In this document: one piece after another, positions 18,091 to 27,607 of the stretch | Numbering within the stretch: position 1 is the first letter of the stretch | Layout: the number at the start of each line of letters is the position of its first letter | Position numbers and translations under genes: made by a program | Notes under the pieces: model-generated | The model's input: the letters and a program-made list of their open reading frames with translations, nothing else | What the model was told of the DNA's origin: nothing | The model's database searches: none | Assembly (NCBI GenBank): GCA_913055695.1 | Contig: CAJXKF010000003.1 | Span: 62,001-126,000 of the forward strand | Source: an uncultured Methylophaga sp. | GTDB lineage: Bacteria; Pseudomonadota; Gammaproteobacteria; Nitrosococcales; Methylophagaceae | DNA: 64,000 bases | Direction of reading: 5' to 3'

Positions 18091-21000
18091 ATGCCTATTT
18101 CGCTGTTTCGCTTCGTATTCTTGTGCCTTCTGACTGCTCTGTCCCCCGGGTTAGCGGCATTTGAGGCGGCTGAGGCACGCGCCCCAGAAGCAGTTACTTT
18201 ACAGTTGAAGTGGGATTACCAGTTTCAGTTTGCCGGCTATATTGCGGCTAAGGAAAAGGGTTTTTACCAGGCAGAAGGTCTGGATGTCACGCTCAAGCCT
18301 CGTCGGCCCGGTATCAATGTGATCGAGCAGGTGACTCAGGGACAAGCCGAATATGGCGTGGGTGGCATGGGGATACTCAGCCACTATGCCCAAGGCGCTC
18401 CAATCAAGGCCCTCGCAGCCATTTTTCAGCATGATGCGCTTATCTTCATGAGTCTCGCCAACTCCGGTATCGTCAGCCCCTACGAGTTTGCCGGTAAAAA
18501 AATCATGTTTGATGAGACGACAGGCAATGACACCGTGCTCCGCGCCCTGCTGGATGATGCCGGCATTGATTTCAGTGATATCATTGCCGTTGAGCAGGAT
18601 ATGGACGTCCAGAGCCTGACTTCAGGCCGGGTGGATGTACTGTCCGGCTACATCACCGATCAGCCTTTTCAGTTCCAGCAGCAAAACACCGCCATAAACC
18701 TCATCAACCCGCCTAACTATGGCTTCGATTTTTACGGTGATCTGCTGTTTACCAACCGCACTGAGATCAACCAGCATCCGGGCCGTGTCAAACGCATGCT
18801 GCGTGCCTCGCTGAAAGGCTGGGAATACGCATTGCAGTATCCGGATGAGATCATTCAAATCATCCGCGACAAATACAATCCAGGGCTGAGTCTGGAACAG
18901 CTGCATTATGAAGCCCGGGAAACCCGCAAACTGATTGCACCGGACGCAATACCACTGGGCATGCTGGAAGTCGACCGTCTGCAGCGAATTGCTGATATCT
19001 ATGAACAACTGGGCATGGCTGCCGAGCTCAATCAGAGCAAGCTGCAGCAATTTATTTACAGGCCTTCCCTGACCGCTATTCTCAGTCCGGCCGAACAGAT
19101 TTGGCTGGAGCAGCATCCACGGATCCGGGTCGGTGTCGATCGCGATTTCGCCCCTTACGAGTGGATTGATGAAGACGGCAATTATGTCGGCCTCGCCGCA
19201 GAATATCTGAAACTGCTGGAAACCGAACTCGGCGTCAGTTTTGAAATTATCGCCGATAAACCCTGGCATGAAATTATTGCCATGGCCAAAAACGGCGAAC
19301 TGGATATGCTCTCCTGTCTGAATATGAATGAGGAGCGGGATGAGTACCTCGAATTCACCATGCCCTACGTCAGTAACCCGATTGTCATCGTCAATGCCAA
19401 CCGCCATGGCTACATCGGCTCGCTGGATAATCTCAAAGGCAAAACCATCGCAGTCGAAAAAGGCTACTTCACCCATGAATTACTGCAGAACGAATACCCT
19501 GATATAACCCTGCTCACTGCCGGCAACACCCGCGAAGCGCTGGAAATGGTCTCTACCGGCGAGGCTGATGCCTATATCGGCGACGCCGCCTATGCCAATT
19601 TTGCGATTAAAGAGCATGATCTGCTCAACCTGCAGTTTGCCGGGCAGACCACTTTTGATACCGCCTACCGCATCGGCGTCGTCGAAAACAGACCGGAATT
19701 GTTCAGCATCATCAACAAGGCGCTGAACAACCTGAGCAAGGCACAGCGCCAGGAAATCGAAAACAAGTGGATGGGCCTGCACCTGACCAGCGGCATCAGT
19801 ACCAAAACGGTTCGCCAGCTCATCCTGCTCCTGTTGTTAGTGCTGTTGCCGGTGGCCTACTGGGTGTTTCGTCTGCGTCAATCCAAAACCGCACTGGAGA
19901 GGAGTGAAGGCCAGCTGCGCGCGATTATCGATGCGTCTCCTATCCCGCATGCCATACTCGATGCAGACAGCAACATCACTTACCTTAACCGGGCATTCAC
20001 TGATACCTATGGCTATAGCCTCGATGATATTCCCAATTTAGCCGCATGGTGGCCACAGGCCTATCCCAACCCCGGCTATCGTGAACAGGTCAAGCAGCGC
20101 TGGCAGCACTATCTGGACCGGCAGCATACCGGAGAGTCACATACTGATGCCATTGAGGCTGACATTTTCTGTAAAGACCGCAAGTTCCGGCACGTATTGG
20201 CCAGCGCCACTGACGTCAAACACGGTAATGGCTGGTCACAGGTGATCATTCTCTACGATATTTCCGATCGCAAGAAAGCGGAAGAGCGGCTCAAAATGTC
20301 TGGTCGTGTGTTTAATCAGGCCCATGAAGGTATTCTGATTACTGATGCAGAGGGTCATATTGTCGACGTGAATCCGGCTTTCTCTGAGATCACCGGCTAC
20401 ACCCGTGAGGAAGTCATCGGTAAAGACCCGTCGATTCTGCGTTCAGACAGACATAGCCGCCTGTTCTATCAGGAAATGTGGAACAGCCTGCATGAAAACG
20501 GGCTGTGGCAGGGCGAGATCTGGAACCGCAAAAAAAGTGGCGAGCTGTACGCCGAGCTGTTGACTATCTCAGCGCTGGTCGATGAGCATGGCGACACCGT
20601 CAACTATCTGGGCCTGTCCTCTGATATTACCCAGAGCAAGGAACAGCAGCAGGCGCTGGAAATGATGGCGCATTACGACATGCTGACCCAGTTGCCCAAC
20701 CGCAGTCTGTTTGCCGATCGTTTCAAACAGGCGATAGCCCACAGTAACCGGCATCACAGTCTGCTTGCCGTGGTGTTTCTTGATCTGGACGGCTTTAAAC
20801 CGGTCAACGACCGTTACGGTCATGACACCGGTGACCAGCTTCTTATCGAGGTCGCCCAGCGGATCAAGGCCAGTATCCGCCAGGATGATACGGCATCGAG
20901 ACTGGGGGGAGACGAGTTCGTTCTGCTGCTTAATGACATCAGCTCGATTGAACACTGCGAACGGCTGATAAAACGTATCCGTCACGCGATTGAACTGCCC

Positions 21001-22356
21001 TATGTACTTGATGGTGACACACTCTCGCTCAGTGCCAGTTTGGGCATAACCCTGTACCCGCTGGATCAGGCAGATGCCGATACACTGCTGCGTCATGCCG
21101 ATCAGGCCATGTATCAGGCCAAACTCGCAGGCCGCGGCCGCCATCACTTTTTTGATGCCATGCATGATCAGCAGATCAGTCAGCAGCAAAATCAGTTCCG
21201 CGCCATCCAGGAAGCCTTGCGGGCTGATCAACTGGTGCTGTGTTACCAGCCCAAGGTCAATATGCGTAGCGGCGACGTCATTGGCCTGGAAGCCCTGATT
21301 CGCTGGCAGCATCCTGAGCATGGTCTGATATCACCGAGTCGTTTTCTGTCCGTGATTCAGGGTACTGAACTCGAAATTCACGTTGGTAACTGGGTGCTGG
21401 AACACACCGTGAGACAGATTGAGTCCTGGCTCAATAAGGGCATCAGGCAGGAAATCAGCGTTAATATCTCCTCGCACCATCTGCAATGGGAAGGCTTTTT
21501 TGATCAACTGGACAGAATCCTGGGTCGTCATCCGCGGGTGCCATCCAAGCTTTTGCAACTGGAGATCCTCGAAAGCAGCGTATTGAGTGATATCAATCAT
21601 ATCTCCAGCATTATTAATACCTGCCGGAGTTCACTGGGTATTCGTATTGCCCTTGATGATTTCGGCACCGGCTATTCGTCATTGACTCATTTGCGCCATC
21701 TGCCGGTCGACGTGGTGAAAATTGATCAGAGCTTTGTTCAGGATTTGATTGACGATCCTAATGATTTCACGATTATCGACGGCGTTATCGGCCTGACTGA
21801 AGCCTTCCATCATCAGGTCATTGCCGAAGGGGTGGAAACCATCGAACACGGATTGATGCTGATGAGCATGGGCTGCGATATGGCACAGGGTTATATTATC
21901 GCCAAGCCGATGTCCGCTGATGACTGTGAGCAATGGCTGGCCCATTATCAACCCAATCCTGTCTGGCTGGCTCAGGCTGCCAAAAGCCTCAATGCCGAAC
22001 AGACTATCGCTCAGATGATGCAACTGCAGGCCCGTCACTGGCTGGGTGGCATTTTGCATAATCTGCAAACCAGTCCCGACCAGATCCGCCACTGGCCGCT
22101 GATGAATCATAAGAAAAGCCACTTCATGCACTGGGTGGAACAGGCCAAAAAACAGGATTTATTCAATAAAGCATGGCTGGAAAACATCCGTGCCGCCTTT
22201 ATTGAGCTTTACCATGAAGCCAACAGCCTGCGGTATCAGTATCAGGAAGGCCAACGTGATGCAGCGGCCGCCGGGATTGAGGGTCTGCTGGCGCGCTACC
22301 GGAGTATTGAATCCCTGCTAGCGGAATATCTGGCTGAGGGAGATGCCCGGAGCTAA
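18091..22356 (+). CDS. Giant membrane c-di-GMP protein: NMT1/THI5-like, SBP_bac_3, TM, PAS, PAS, GGDEF, EAL, CZB-like
   Basis: A 1421-residue sensor. After a signal peptide come two periplasmic binding-protein-like domains. The first (about residues 35-330, TLQLKWDYQFQFAGYIAAKE) resembles NMT1/THI5 pyrimidine- or nitrate/taurine-type receptors. The second (340-565, RIRVGVDRDFAPYEWIDEDG) resembles amino-acid receptors. One membrane helix lies near residues 576-594, then two PAS domains. The GGDEF motif is intact at 939-943 with an RxxD inhibitory site (RQDD) five residues before it. EAL is intact at 1067-1069 with DDFGTGYSSL further on. The last 120 residues contain KSHFMHW and LYHEANSL, like a zinc-binding CZB domain. 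Both synthesis and hydrolysis of c-di-GMP are therefore possible. ATG 18091 is chosen because a signal peptide follows; the frame opens at 17980. Confidence 0.9.
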   Translation: MPISLFRFVFLCLLTALSPGLAAFEAAEARAPEAVTLQLKWDYQFQFAGYIAAKEKGFYQAEGLDVTLKPRRPGINVIEQVTQGQAEYGVGGMGILSHYAQGAPIKALAAIFQHDALIFMSLANSGIVSPYEFAGKKIMFDETTGNDTVLRALLDDAGIDFSDIIAVEQDMDVQSLTSGRVDVLSGYITDQPFQFQQQNTAINLINPPNYGFDFYGDLLFTNRTEINQHPGRVKRMLRASLKGWEYALQYPDEIIQIIRDKYNPGLSLEQLHYEARETRKLIAPDAIPLGMLEVDRLQRIADIYEQLGMAAELNQSKLQQFIYRPSLTAILSPAEQIWLEQHPRIRVGVDRDFAPYEWIDEDGNYVGLAAEYLKLLETELGVSFEIIADKPWHEIIAMAKNGELDMLSCLNMNEERDEYLEFTMPYVSNPIVIVNANRHGYIGSLDNLKGKTIAVEKGYFTHELLQNEYPDITLLTAGNTREALEMVSTGEADAYIGDAAYANFAIKEHDLLNLQFAGQTTFDTAYRIGVVENRPELFSIINKALNNLSKAQRQEIENKWMGLHLTSGISTKTVRQLILLLLLVLLPVAYWVFRLRQSKTALERSEGQLRAIIDASPIPHAILDADSNITYLNRAFTDTYGYSLDDIPNLAAWWPQAYPNPGYREQVKQRWQHYLDRQHTGESHTDAIEADIFCKDRKFRHVLASATDVKHGNGWSQVIILYDISDRKKAEERLKMSGRVFNQAHEGILITDAEGHIVDVNPAFSEITGYTREEVIGKDPSILRSDRHSRLFYQEMWNSLHENGLWQGEIWNRKKSGELYAELLTISALVDEHGDTVNYLGLSSDITQSKEQQQALEMMAHYDMLTQLPNRSLFADRFKQAIAHSNRHHSLLAVVFLDLDGFKPVNDRYGHDTGDQLLIEVAQRIKASIRQDDTASRLGGDEFVLLLNDISSIEHCERLIKRIRHAIELPYVLDGDTLSLSASLGITLYPLDQADADTLLRHADQAMYQAKLAGRGRHHFFDAMHDQQISQQQNQFRAIQEALRADQLVLCYQPKVNMRSGDVIGLEALIRWQHPEHGLISPSRFLSVIQGTELEIHVGNWVLEHTVRQIESWLNKGIRQEISVNISSHHLQWEGFFDQLDRILGRHPRVPSKLLQLEILESSVLSDINHISSIINTCRSSLGIRIALDDFGTGYSSLTHLRHLPVDVVKIDQSFVQDLIDDPNDFTIIDGVIGLTEAFHHQVIAEGVETIEHGLMLMSMGCDMAQGYIIAKPMSADDCEQWLAHYQPNPVWLAQAAKSLNAEQTIAQMMQLQARHWLGGILHNLQTSPDQIRHWPLMNHKKSHFMHWVEQAKKQDLFNKAWLENIRAAFIELYHEANSLRYQYQEGQRDAAAAGIEGLLARYRSIESLLAEYLAEGDARS

Positions 22357-22422
22357 AACCAGCCCCGGTGATATTCTGAGAGCGCTTCCTGACACGCTAG
22401 GCATGACCCCAAATCAGAAACA

Positions 22423-22448
22423 AAAACGCCGGCAAAAGCCGGCGTTTT
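22423..22448. terminator. Bidirectional terminator between the GGDEF-EAL gene and amtB
   Basis: AAAACGCCGGC and GCCGGCGTTTT pair perfectly across an AAAA loop. A-runs and T-runs on both sides let it stop the two convergent transcripts. Confidence 0.88.
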
Positions 22449-22467
22449 AATACGCTCGCGACCTCAA

Positions 22468-23721
22468 TTATTTTTCAGGCGTGAACTCGGGATAGGCAGT
22501 CATGCCACATTCGTGAATGTCCATACCCTCCATTTCCTCTTCTTCGCTGGCACGCAGTTTGATGATTTTGTTAATCACCAGCAGCACGATGAAAGAGGCT
22601 CCGAACATCCAGGCAAAAGTCGCCAGGGTACCAATCAGCTGACCTGTGAAGGTGGCTGCCGGGTTGGTAAACAGCACTGCAAAAATGCCCCAGATACCGG
22701 CCGTTCCATGCACCGAAATCGCACCTACCGGATCATCGATTTTGAGTTTATCCAAACCGACCACGGACAGGACCACAACCAGACCACCCACCAGACCGAT
22801 CAGTGAGGCCACACCGGCGCTGGGCATTAAAGGTTCAGCGGTAATCGCAACCAGCCCGGCCAGAGCACCGTTAATGGTCATGGTCAGATCGGTTTTGCCG
22901 AACATAAAGCGTGACAGCAGCGCGGCAGCAACCATGCCGGCCGCGGCAGCCGCATTGGTATTGACGAAGATTTTGGCCACCGCATTGGCTTCATCGACAT
23001 TGGCTATTTTCAGTTCTGAACCACCGTTAAAGCCGAACCAGCCCATCCACAGAATGAACATACCCAGCGTTGCCAGTGGCAGGTTCGCACCGGGAATGGC
23101 ATTCACTTCACCATTTTTGCCGTACTTACCTTTACGCGGGCCAATAATCAGCACTGCAGCCAGCGCGGCGGCGGCACCTGCCATATGCACCACCACAGAT
23201 CCTGCAAAGTCCTGGAAGCCGAGTTGGTCCAGGAAACCACCACCCCATTTCCAGTAACCTTCTACCGGGTAGATAAAGCCAACCATAAAGATGGCGAAAA
23301 TCAAAAACGGCCATAAACGCATTCTTTCAGCAACCGCACCGGAAACAATCGACATCGTCGCCGCAGCAAACACCGCCTGGAAGATAAAGTCAGCCATGCT
23401 GGAATAGTAAGGTGCACCCTCACCACCGGCAGTCACCGCTTCCACGCTGTTATCAGCACCCAGTAAAAAATCAATCCCAGGAATGACCGAACTGATCGGA
23501 TCCCCCGGGTACATCACGTTGTAACCGACAAGCAGATAAACAATACAGGCAACGCCATATAACAGCGCATTTTTATTCAGAATTTCGACTGTATTTTTAC
23601 TCCTGACCAGACCCGATTCCAGCATCGCAAAACCGGCCGCCATCCACATAACCAGGGCGGTACACATCAGGAAATAAAAAGTATCCAGTGCATAACTTAC
23701 TTCAATGACCATGGTATCCAT
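22468..23721 (-). CDS. amtB: Ammonium transporter AmtB
   Basis: AmtB conducts ammonium/ammonia across the inner membrane and is blocked by deuridylylated PII. The 417-residue protein has about eleven membrane helices. Family landmarks are AGFAMLESGLVRSKN near residue 32, DFAGSVVVHMAGAAAALAAV and ISVHGTAGIWGIFAVLF with a conserved pore-associated histidine. ATG 23721 is chosen because GGGAG lies 6 nt upstream; a GTG one codon earlier is too close to it. glnK is 11 bp upstream, the classic glnK-amtB operon, with a sigma-54-type promoter before glnK. Confidence 0.97.
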   Translation of the reverse strand: MDTMVIEVSYALDTFYFLMCTALVMWMAAGFAMLESGLVRSKNTVEILNKNALLYGVACIVYLLVGYNVMYPGDPISSVIPGIDFLLGADNSVEAVTAGGEGAPYYSSMADFIFQAVFAAATMSIVSGAVAERMRLWPFLIFAIFMVGFIYPVEGYWKWGGGFLDQLGFQDFAGSVVVHMAGAAAALAAVLIIGPRKGKYGKNGEVNAIPGANLPLATLGMFILWMGWFGFNGGSELKIANVDEANAVAKIFVNTNAAAAAGMVAAALLSRFMFGKTDLTMTINGALAGLVAITAEPLMPSAGVASLIGLVGGLVVVLSVVGLDKLKIDDPVGAISVHGTAGIWGIFAVLFTNPAATFTGQLIGTLATFAWMFGASFIVLLVINKIIKLRASEEEEMEGMDIHECGMTAYPEFTPEK

Positions 23722-23732
23722 CACGTTCTCCC

Positions 23733-24071
23733 TTAAATCGCTTCAACACCGGTTTCACCGGTCCGGATTCGAATCACCGAATCCAGACTGGCCACAAAAA
23801 TCTTGCCGTCACCGACCTGGCCGGTGCGGGCCTGAGTCGCAATGATTTCAGTCACCTCGTCCACCTGGCTGTCGTCGACGGCAAGCTCGAGTTGAATTTT
23901 GGGCTGGAACGCGATGTTGTATTCCGCACCCCGATACAGCGCGGGGTGGCCTTTTTGTCGGCCGAATCCCCTGACTTCCCCCACGGTCATCCCATTGACG
24001 CCGGCTTCCTGCAAGGCCGAACGCACTACTTCCAGGGCATGGGGGCGAATAATGGCTGTCACTATTTTCAT
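23733..24071 (-). CDS. glnK: Nitrogen regulatory protein PII (GlnK type)
   Basis: PII proteins sense 2-oxoglutarate and ATP/ADP and are uridylylated on the T-loop. The T-loop reads GRQKGHPALYRGAEYNIAF and includes the uridylylated tyrosine of RGAEY near residue 51. The C-terminal signature DGKIFVASLDSVIRIRTGE is present. Length (112 residues) is exact. Placement directly before amtB marks it as GlnK rather than GlnB. Transcription probably depends on RpoN/NtrC (see 24121-24137). Confidence 0.95.
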   Translation of the reverse strand: MKIVTAIIRPHALEVVRSALQEAGVNGMTVGEVRGFGRQKGHPALYRGAEYNIAFQPKIQLELAVDDSQVDEVTEIIATQARTGQVGDGKIFVASLDSVIRIRTGETGVEAI

Positions 24072-24120
24072 TATTGGCTCCTGTTGCTAAATAGGAAAAT
24101 TAATTTACCCCGAAGAATCA

Positions 24121-24137
24121 ATGAAATAGTTGTGCCA
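24121..24137 (-). promoter_or_regulatory. Putative sigma-54 promoter of glnK-amtB
   Basis: On the minus strand TGGCAC (24137-24132) is a perfect -24 element. With correct spacing, TTTCA (24126-24122) sits at the -12 position, where consensus is TTGCA, so one base of the essential GC is changed. Predicted transcription starts about 40 nt before glnK. No convincing NtrC palindrome was found upstream. Confidence 0.5.
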
Positions 24138-24257
24138 GCTGTTTTTAATCTTTATTTATCAATAACTTGAATAAATGTGAACGAGATAACAATATCGAAA
24201 CATGAACCGAATCAGTGCATTAGACGATCCAGGCGCGCCAATATGGCGCAGGCGGGT

Positions 24258-24833
24258 TTATTTAAGAATGTCAGCAACACGCTGTCTGAGCAGCGGCAAA
24301 ACCTCATACTCAAACCATGGGTTTTGTCTTAACCAACGTTGATTGCGTGGGCTGGGGTGGGGTAGTGGCAGGTAAGCCGGCCAGTATGACTGCCAGTGTT
24401 TAACCGTATCGGTGACAGAGCCCTTAAAATCAGGCAGATGATAAGCCATGGCATAACGGCCAATTACCAGCGTCAGCTCAAGCTGTTCCAACTCAGCCAG
24501 CAGCTTCGCATGCCAGGTTTGTGCGCATTCCGGTCGCGGCGGCAGATCACCGCTTTTGCCTGTTCCGGGAAAACAAAAACCCATTGGCAGAATCGCGATC
24601 CGGCTTGAATCATAAAATGCTTTCTCATCAAGCCCCATCCAGTGGCGTAGTCTGTCACCACTGACATCGGCAAAGGGAATGCCTTTTTGATGGGCTTGTC
24701 GACCAGGCGCCTGGCCGGCAATCAGAATGCGGGCCTGACTGCTGAACTGCAGTACTGGCCTCGGCTCATATGGCAGCTTCTCTCTACATAAAGTGCAGGC
24801 CAGCACATCGGAAAGTAATGAAGGCGATTGCAT
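24258..24833 (-). CDS. Uracil-DNA glycosylase superfamily protein
   Basis: The 191-residue protein has the superfamily motif A as GQAPGRQAHQKGIPFADVSG and the C-terminal motif LPHPSPRNQRWL. LACTLCR near the N-terminus holds two cysteines. This pattern belongs to the family 4/5-like branch (COG1573, the YcdM-like group), but only part of the iron-sulfur ligand set of family 4 is evident, so it may lack the cluster. It probably removes uracil or a related base from DNA, or acts on another nucleobase. It stands alone, upstream of glnK, on the minus strand. Confidence 0.82.
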   Translation of the reverse strand: MQSPSLLSDVLACTLCREKLPYEPRPVLQFSSQARILIAGQAPGRQAHQKGIPFADVSGDRLRHWMGLDEKAFYDSSRIAILPMGFCFPGTGKSGDLPPRPECAQTWHAKLLAELEQLELTLVIGRYAMAYHLPDFKGSVTDTVKHWQSYWPAYLPLPHPSPRNQRWLRQNPWFEYEVLPLLRQRVADILK

Positions 24834-24867
24834 TAAACCCCGTCAGCGAATCATCCCGCCTAGTCAC

Positions 24868-25158
24868 TTATTGATTGAGACATTGATACTGCTGTTCGAC
24901 TCCGCGGTAAAAACATTCATACCAGCCGGTGTAGCGCTCACAGACTTGTTTTTCCTCACTCAGCGCCTGCGCCGCGTCAAAGTCACGTGCTTGGCACATT
25001 TTTAGCGCCTGATGCTGCGCCTTTTGTTTATTGAGAGGCTGTGGTTCAGCGCTGGTATAAACCTGTTTTACGGTGATGACCGAATCAGACGCTGAGGTTT
25101 CTGCAGCTGTGGCAATCAGACTGAAAAGAATGAATAGAGAAGTTAAAAGCGCTTTCAT
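24868..25158 (-). CDS. Small secreted four-cysteine protein
   Basis: A 96-residue product with a signal peptide (MKALLTSLFILFSLIATAAE). The mature part has exactly four cysteines (MCQARD, VCERY, ECFYR, QCLNQ), consistent with two periplasmic disulfides. ATG 25158 has AGGA 7 nt upstream and starts the signal peptide; the frame opens five codons earlier. No family is recognised. It lies between a glycosylase gene and tRNA-Met with no obvious partner. Confidence 0.65.
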   Translation of the reverse strand: MKALLTSLFILFSLIATAAETSASDSVITVKQVYTSAEPQPLNKQKAQHQALKMCQARDFDAAQALSEEKQVCERYTGWYECFYRGVEQQYQCLNQ

Positions 25159-25272
25159 TGCGGTTTCCTGCAATTTTAATGAAACAAGAAAACGAAGATA
25201 GCTGGCAACGTTGCTAGTGACAAGCCAAAAAGCATTAAACTTCTAATAAAAGCGTTTGGGGTAAAAAAGAAG

Positions 25273-25349
25273 TGGTGGCTATGGGTGGATTCGAACCACC
25301 GACCCCATCATTATGAGTGATGTGCTCTAACCAACTGAGCTACATAGCC
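25273..25349 (-). tRNA. tRNA-Met(CAU), elongator
   Basis: A full 77-nt cloverleaf including encoded CCA. The acceptor arm GGCTATG pairs with CATAGCC. The anticodon loop is CTCATAA within the stem ATCA/TGAT, and the T arm contains GGTTCGAATCC. The sequence closely follows E. coli elongator tRNA-Met; it is not the initiator (no C1:A72-type start). Confidence 0.97.
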
Positions 25350-25409
25350 GTATGAGAAGCGCGCCATAATACGATAACGACCGGTAAATATCAAGGCTGA
25401 AAACCAATT

Positions 25410-26456
25410 TTATAACCAGTCGCTGAGCTGGATGCCAAAGCCGATACTATTACTGTGGGCATCATAATCGATGAGGCTTTCACCATAGCCGTTAAACCAC
25501 TGCACGTAGCCTCTTACACGGTCACTGAGCGGGAAGCTCCAGCCCAGTTGGATGGCCCCGTAGTTTTCGCCGAAATCGAGATTATTTCTGAGCATGACTT
25601 CGAAGTTATGCTGGTCCATTTTATACAAAGCGCCCAGCTCAAAGTTACCCATGTATTCACCGATATCGGGATTATCATCATCCTCATTGTCTTCATTGAT
25701 CCGCAGCCAGGGTTTGAATGAGACATAGAGATCATCGTATTCAAAAATAAAATCAGCATAAACCCGATTCCAGCTACGTGATAATTCGCCCGACTGACCA
25801 TTCGATTGGTGTGAAATGCCAGTGCGAATCACCGGGTTTTTTACACCGAACAGTTCAAAGTCGTTGCGGAATGAGAGCCAGGCTTCGGGCTCGTGGTTGG
25901 AGTCACGGAACGGGGCTGAGCCTTCCTTGTTGAACTGTTGCCAGAATGAGCGGTTGGTGTAGGCTACATAGAGGTCGGCGCGATTATTAAACAGTCCGTA
26001 GACAACCGGTGCCTTCAGACTGATCTGGAATTTGGTTTCCCAGGGCTGGAAATTAACATCGTCATCCGGGTCCGCGGCGCGGAAAGGGTCCTCATTGGGC
26101 GAGCTCATATTGTTACTGAGCATAATGTAGTTAGGTTTATGCGGCAGTAATACAAAGGGATTGCGTGCTTCTTTCTTTTCCAGAAACAGGCGCCGGGTAA
26201 TGGCGGACTCGTCTTCAGTTTCCACACCGTTTTCTGTGACTTCGATATCCACCGGCTCGGTCGCTGATGGGGCTGCTGCTTCGATATCCGTCTGGGTCTT
26301 TTCGCTCTCGCAGAACTGGCGCAATTCGCCAACGGTCACGCTATCATCGGCAGTCGCCATCTGCGTCATCAGACACTGATTGAGCTGCTCATCAGCCTGC
26401 AGCGTTGAGCTCCAGCTGAGCACCGCCACAAGCAAGACTGACATCACACATTTCAT
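25410..26456 (-). CDS. pldA: Outer-membrane phospholipase A1 (OMPLA)
   Basis: PldA is a 12-stranded outer-membrane barrel that hydrolyses misplaced phospholipids and becomes active as a calcium-dependent dimer. A signal peptide is followed by about 75 residues of acidic low-complexity sequence, longer than in E. coli. The barrel then starts near LLPHKPNYIML. The catalytic signature HQSNGQSGELSRSWNRVY has the His and Ser, with the Asn further on. The C-terminus ends GIQLSDWL, near the usual aromatic end. Length is 348 residues. It is a single gene upstream of tRNA-Met on the minus strand. Confidence 0.94.
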   Translation of the reverse strand: MKCVMSVLLVAVLSWSSTLQADEQLNQCLMTQMATADDSVTVGELRQFCESEKTQTDIEAAAPSATEPVDIEVTENGVETEDESAITRRLFLEKKEARNPFVLLPHKPNYIMLSNNMSSPNEDPFRAADPDDDVNFQPWETKFQISLKAPVVYGLFNNRADLYVAYTNRSFWQQFNKEGSAPFRDSNHEPEAWLSFRNDFELFGVKNPVIRTGISHQSNGQSGELSRSWNRVYADFIFEYDDLYVSFKPWLRINEDNEDDDNPDIGEYMGNFELGALYKMDQHNFEVMLRNNLDFGENYGAIQLGWSFPLSDRVRGYVQWFNGYGESLIDYDAHSNSIGFGIQLSDWL

Positions 26457-26507
26457 AGGCGTACCTGCCTGAGAGGAATTAAGTAGTTAATTGTTATAAC
26501 AAATTAA

Positions 26508-27599
26508 CTAGACATTGAAGCGGAAGTGCATCACATCACCATCCTGGATGATGTAATCCTTGCCTTCAAGACGCCATTTACCGGCATCCTTGGCGCCCTG
26601 TTCCCCATTATAGGCAACAAAGTCATCATAGCTGACGACTTCAGCGCGGATAAAGCCTTTCTGAAAATCAGTGTGAATGACGCCGGCTCCTTCCGGCGCC
26701 GTCGCTCCCAGTTTCACGGTCCAGGCTCGGACCTCTTTGACCCCGGCAGTAAAGTAGGTGTGCAGACCCAGCAGGCTGTAACCACCGCGGATCACGCGGT
26801 TCAGACCCGGCTCTTCCTGCCCCAGCTCTTCCAGAAAGTCGGCTTTCTCATCGTCTTCCAGATCAGCGATTTCAGCTTCGATAGCGGCGCAAATAGGGAC
26901 CACTATCGCATTTTCCTGCTCTGCCAGTTTCTGTACCGCTTCCAGCGCCTGGTTATTGTCAAAGCCATCTTCAGAGACATTGGCAATGTACATAGTCGGC
27001 TTGCTGGTCAGCAGTTGCAGATCCCGAACCATCAGCTTCTGGTCTTTATCCAGCCCCATTGCACGAACCGGCTGACCACTATCCAGGTGATCACGCATGC
27101 TGTTGAGTAGCTCCAGTCTTGCCTTGGCGACTTTATCGCCGCTTTTGGCATCGCGGGTCGCTTTGGTAATCGCTTTTTCGACGCTTTCCAGATCGGCCAG
27201 CGCCAGCTCGGTGTTGATGACTTCAATATCATCCAGCGGTGAGACTTTACCGGCCACATGGACCACATTGTCATCTTCAAAGCAGCGCACTACGTGGGCA
27301 ATGGCATCGGTTTCGCGGATATTGGCAAGGAATTTATTACCCAGACCTTCACCTTTGGAAGCGCCTTCCACCAGGCCGGCGATATCCACGAACTCCATCG
27401 TGGTGGGCATCACCCGCTCGGGACTGACAATGGCTGCCAGTTTATCCATGCGCGGATCCGGCACCGGCACGATTCCCACATTGGGCTCGATAGTGCAGAA
27501 AGGGTAGTTCTGGGCATCAATACCGGCTTCGGTCAAGGCATTAAACAAAGTGGATTTACCGACATTAGGCAAACCGACGATACCGCATTTGAATCCCAT
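26508..27599 (-). CDS. ychF: Redox-regulated ATPase YchF (Obg family)
   Basis: YchF binds ribosomes and prefers ATP over GTP despite belonging to the TRAFAC GTPase group. The P-loop [15 protein letters not shown], switch and G3 [19 protein letters not shown] are clear. The G4 position lacks NKxD, matching ATP preference. The C-terminal TGS-like domain ends [15 protein letters not shown]. Length 363 residues is standard. It follows pth by 8 bp, the usual pth-ychF pair. Confidence 0.97.
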   Translation of the reverse strand: MGFKCGIVGLPNVGKSTLFNALTEAGIDAQNYPFCTIEPNVGIVPVPDPRMDKLAAIVSPERVMPTTMEFVDIAGLVEGASKGEGLGNKFLANIRETDAIAHVVRCFEDDNVVHVAGKVSPLDDIEVINTELALADLESVEKAITKATRDAKSGDKVAKARLELLNSMRDHLDSGQPVRAMGLDKDQKLMVRDLQLLTSKPTMYIANVSEDGFDNNQALEAVQKLAEQENAIVVPICAAIEAEIADLEDDEKADFLEELGQEEPGLNRVIRGGYSLLGLHTYFTAGVKEVRAWTVKLGATAPEGAGVIHTDFQKGFIRAEVVSYDDFVAYNGEQGAKDAGKWRLEGKDYIIQDGDVMHFRFNV

Positions 27600-27607
27600 A
27601 ACTAATC

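Noticed and set aside
18622-19476. 284-codon minus-strand frame opposite the giant GGDEF-EAL gene
   Set aside because: Antisense to a continuous well-recognised multidomain protein; composition has no domain signal.
24138-24257. Possible NtrC site (TGCACT...) upstream of the sigma-54 promoter
   Set aside because: Only one half-site resembles the TGCACC-N5-GGTGCA consensus; too weak to call.
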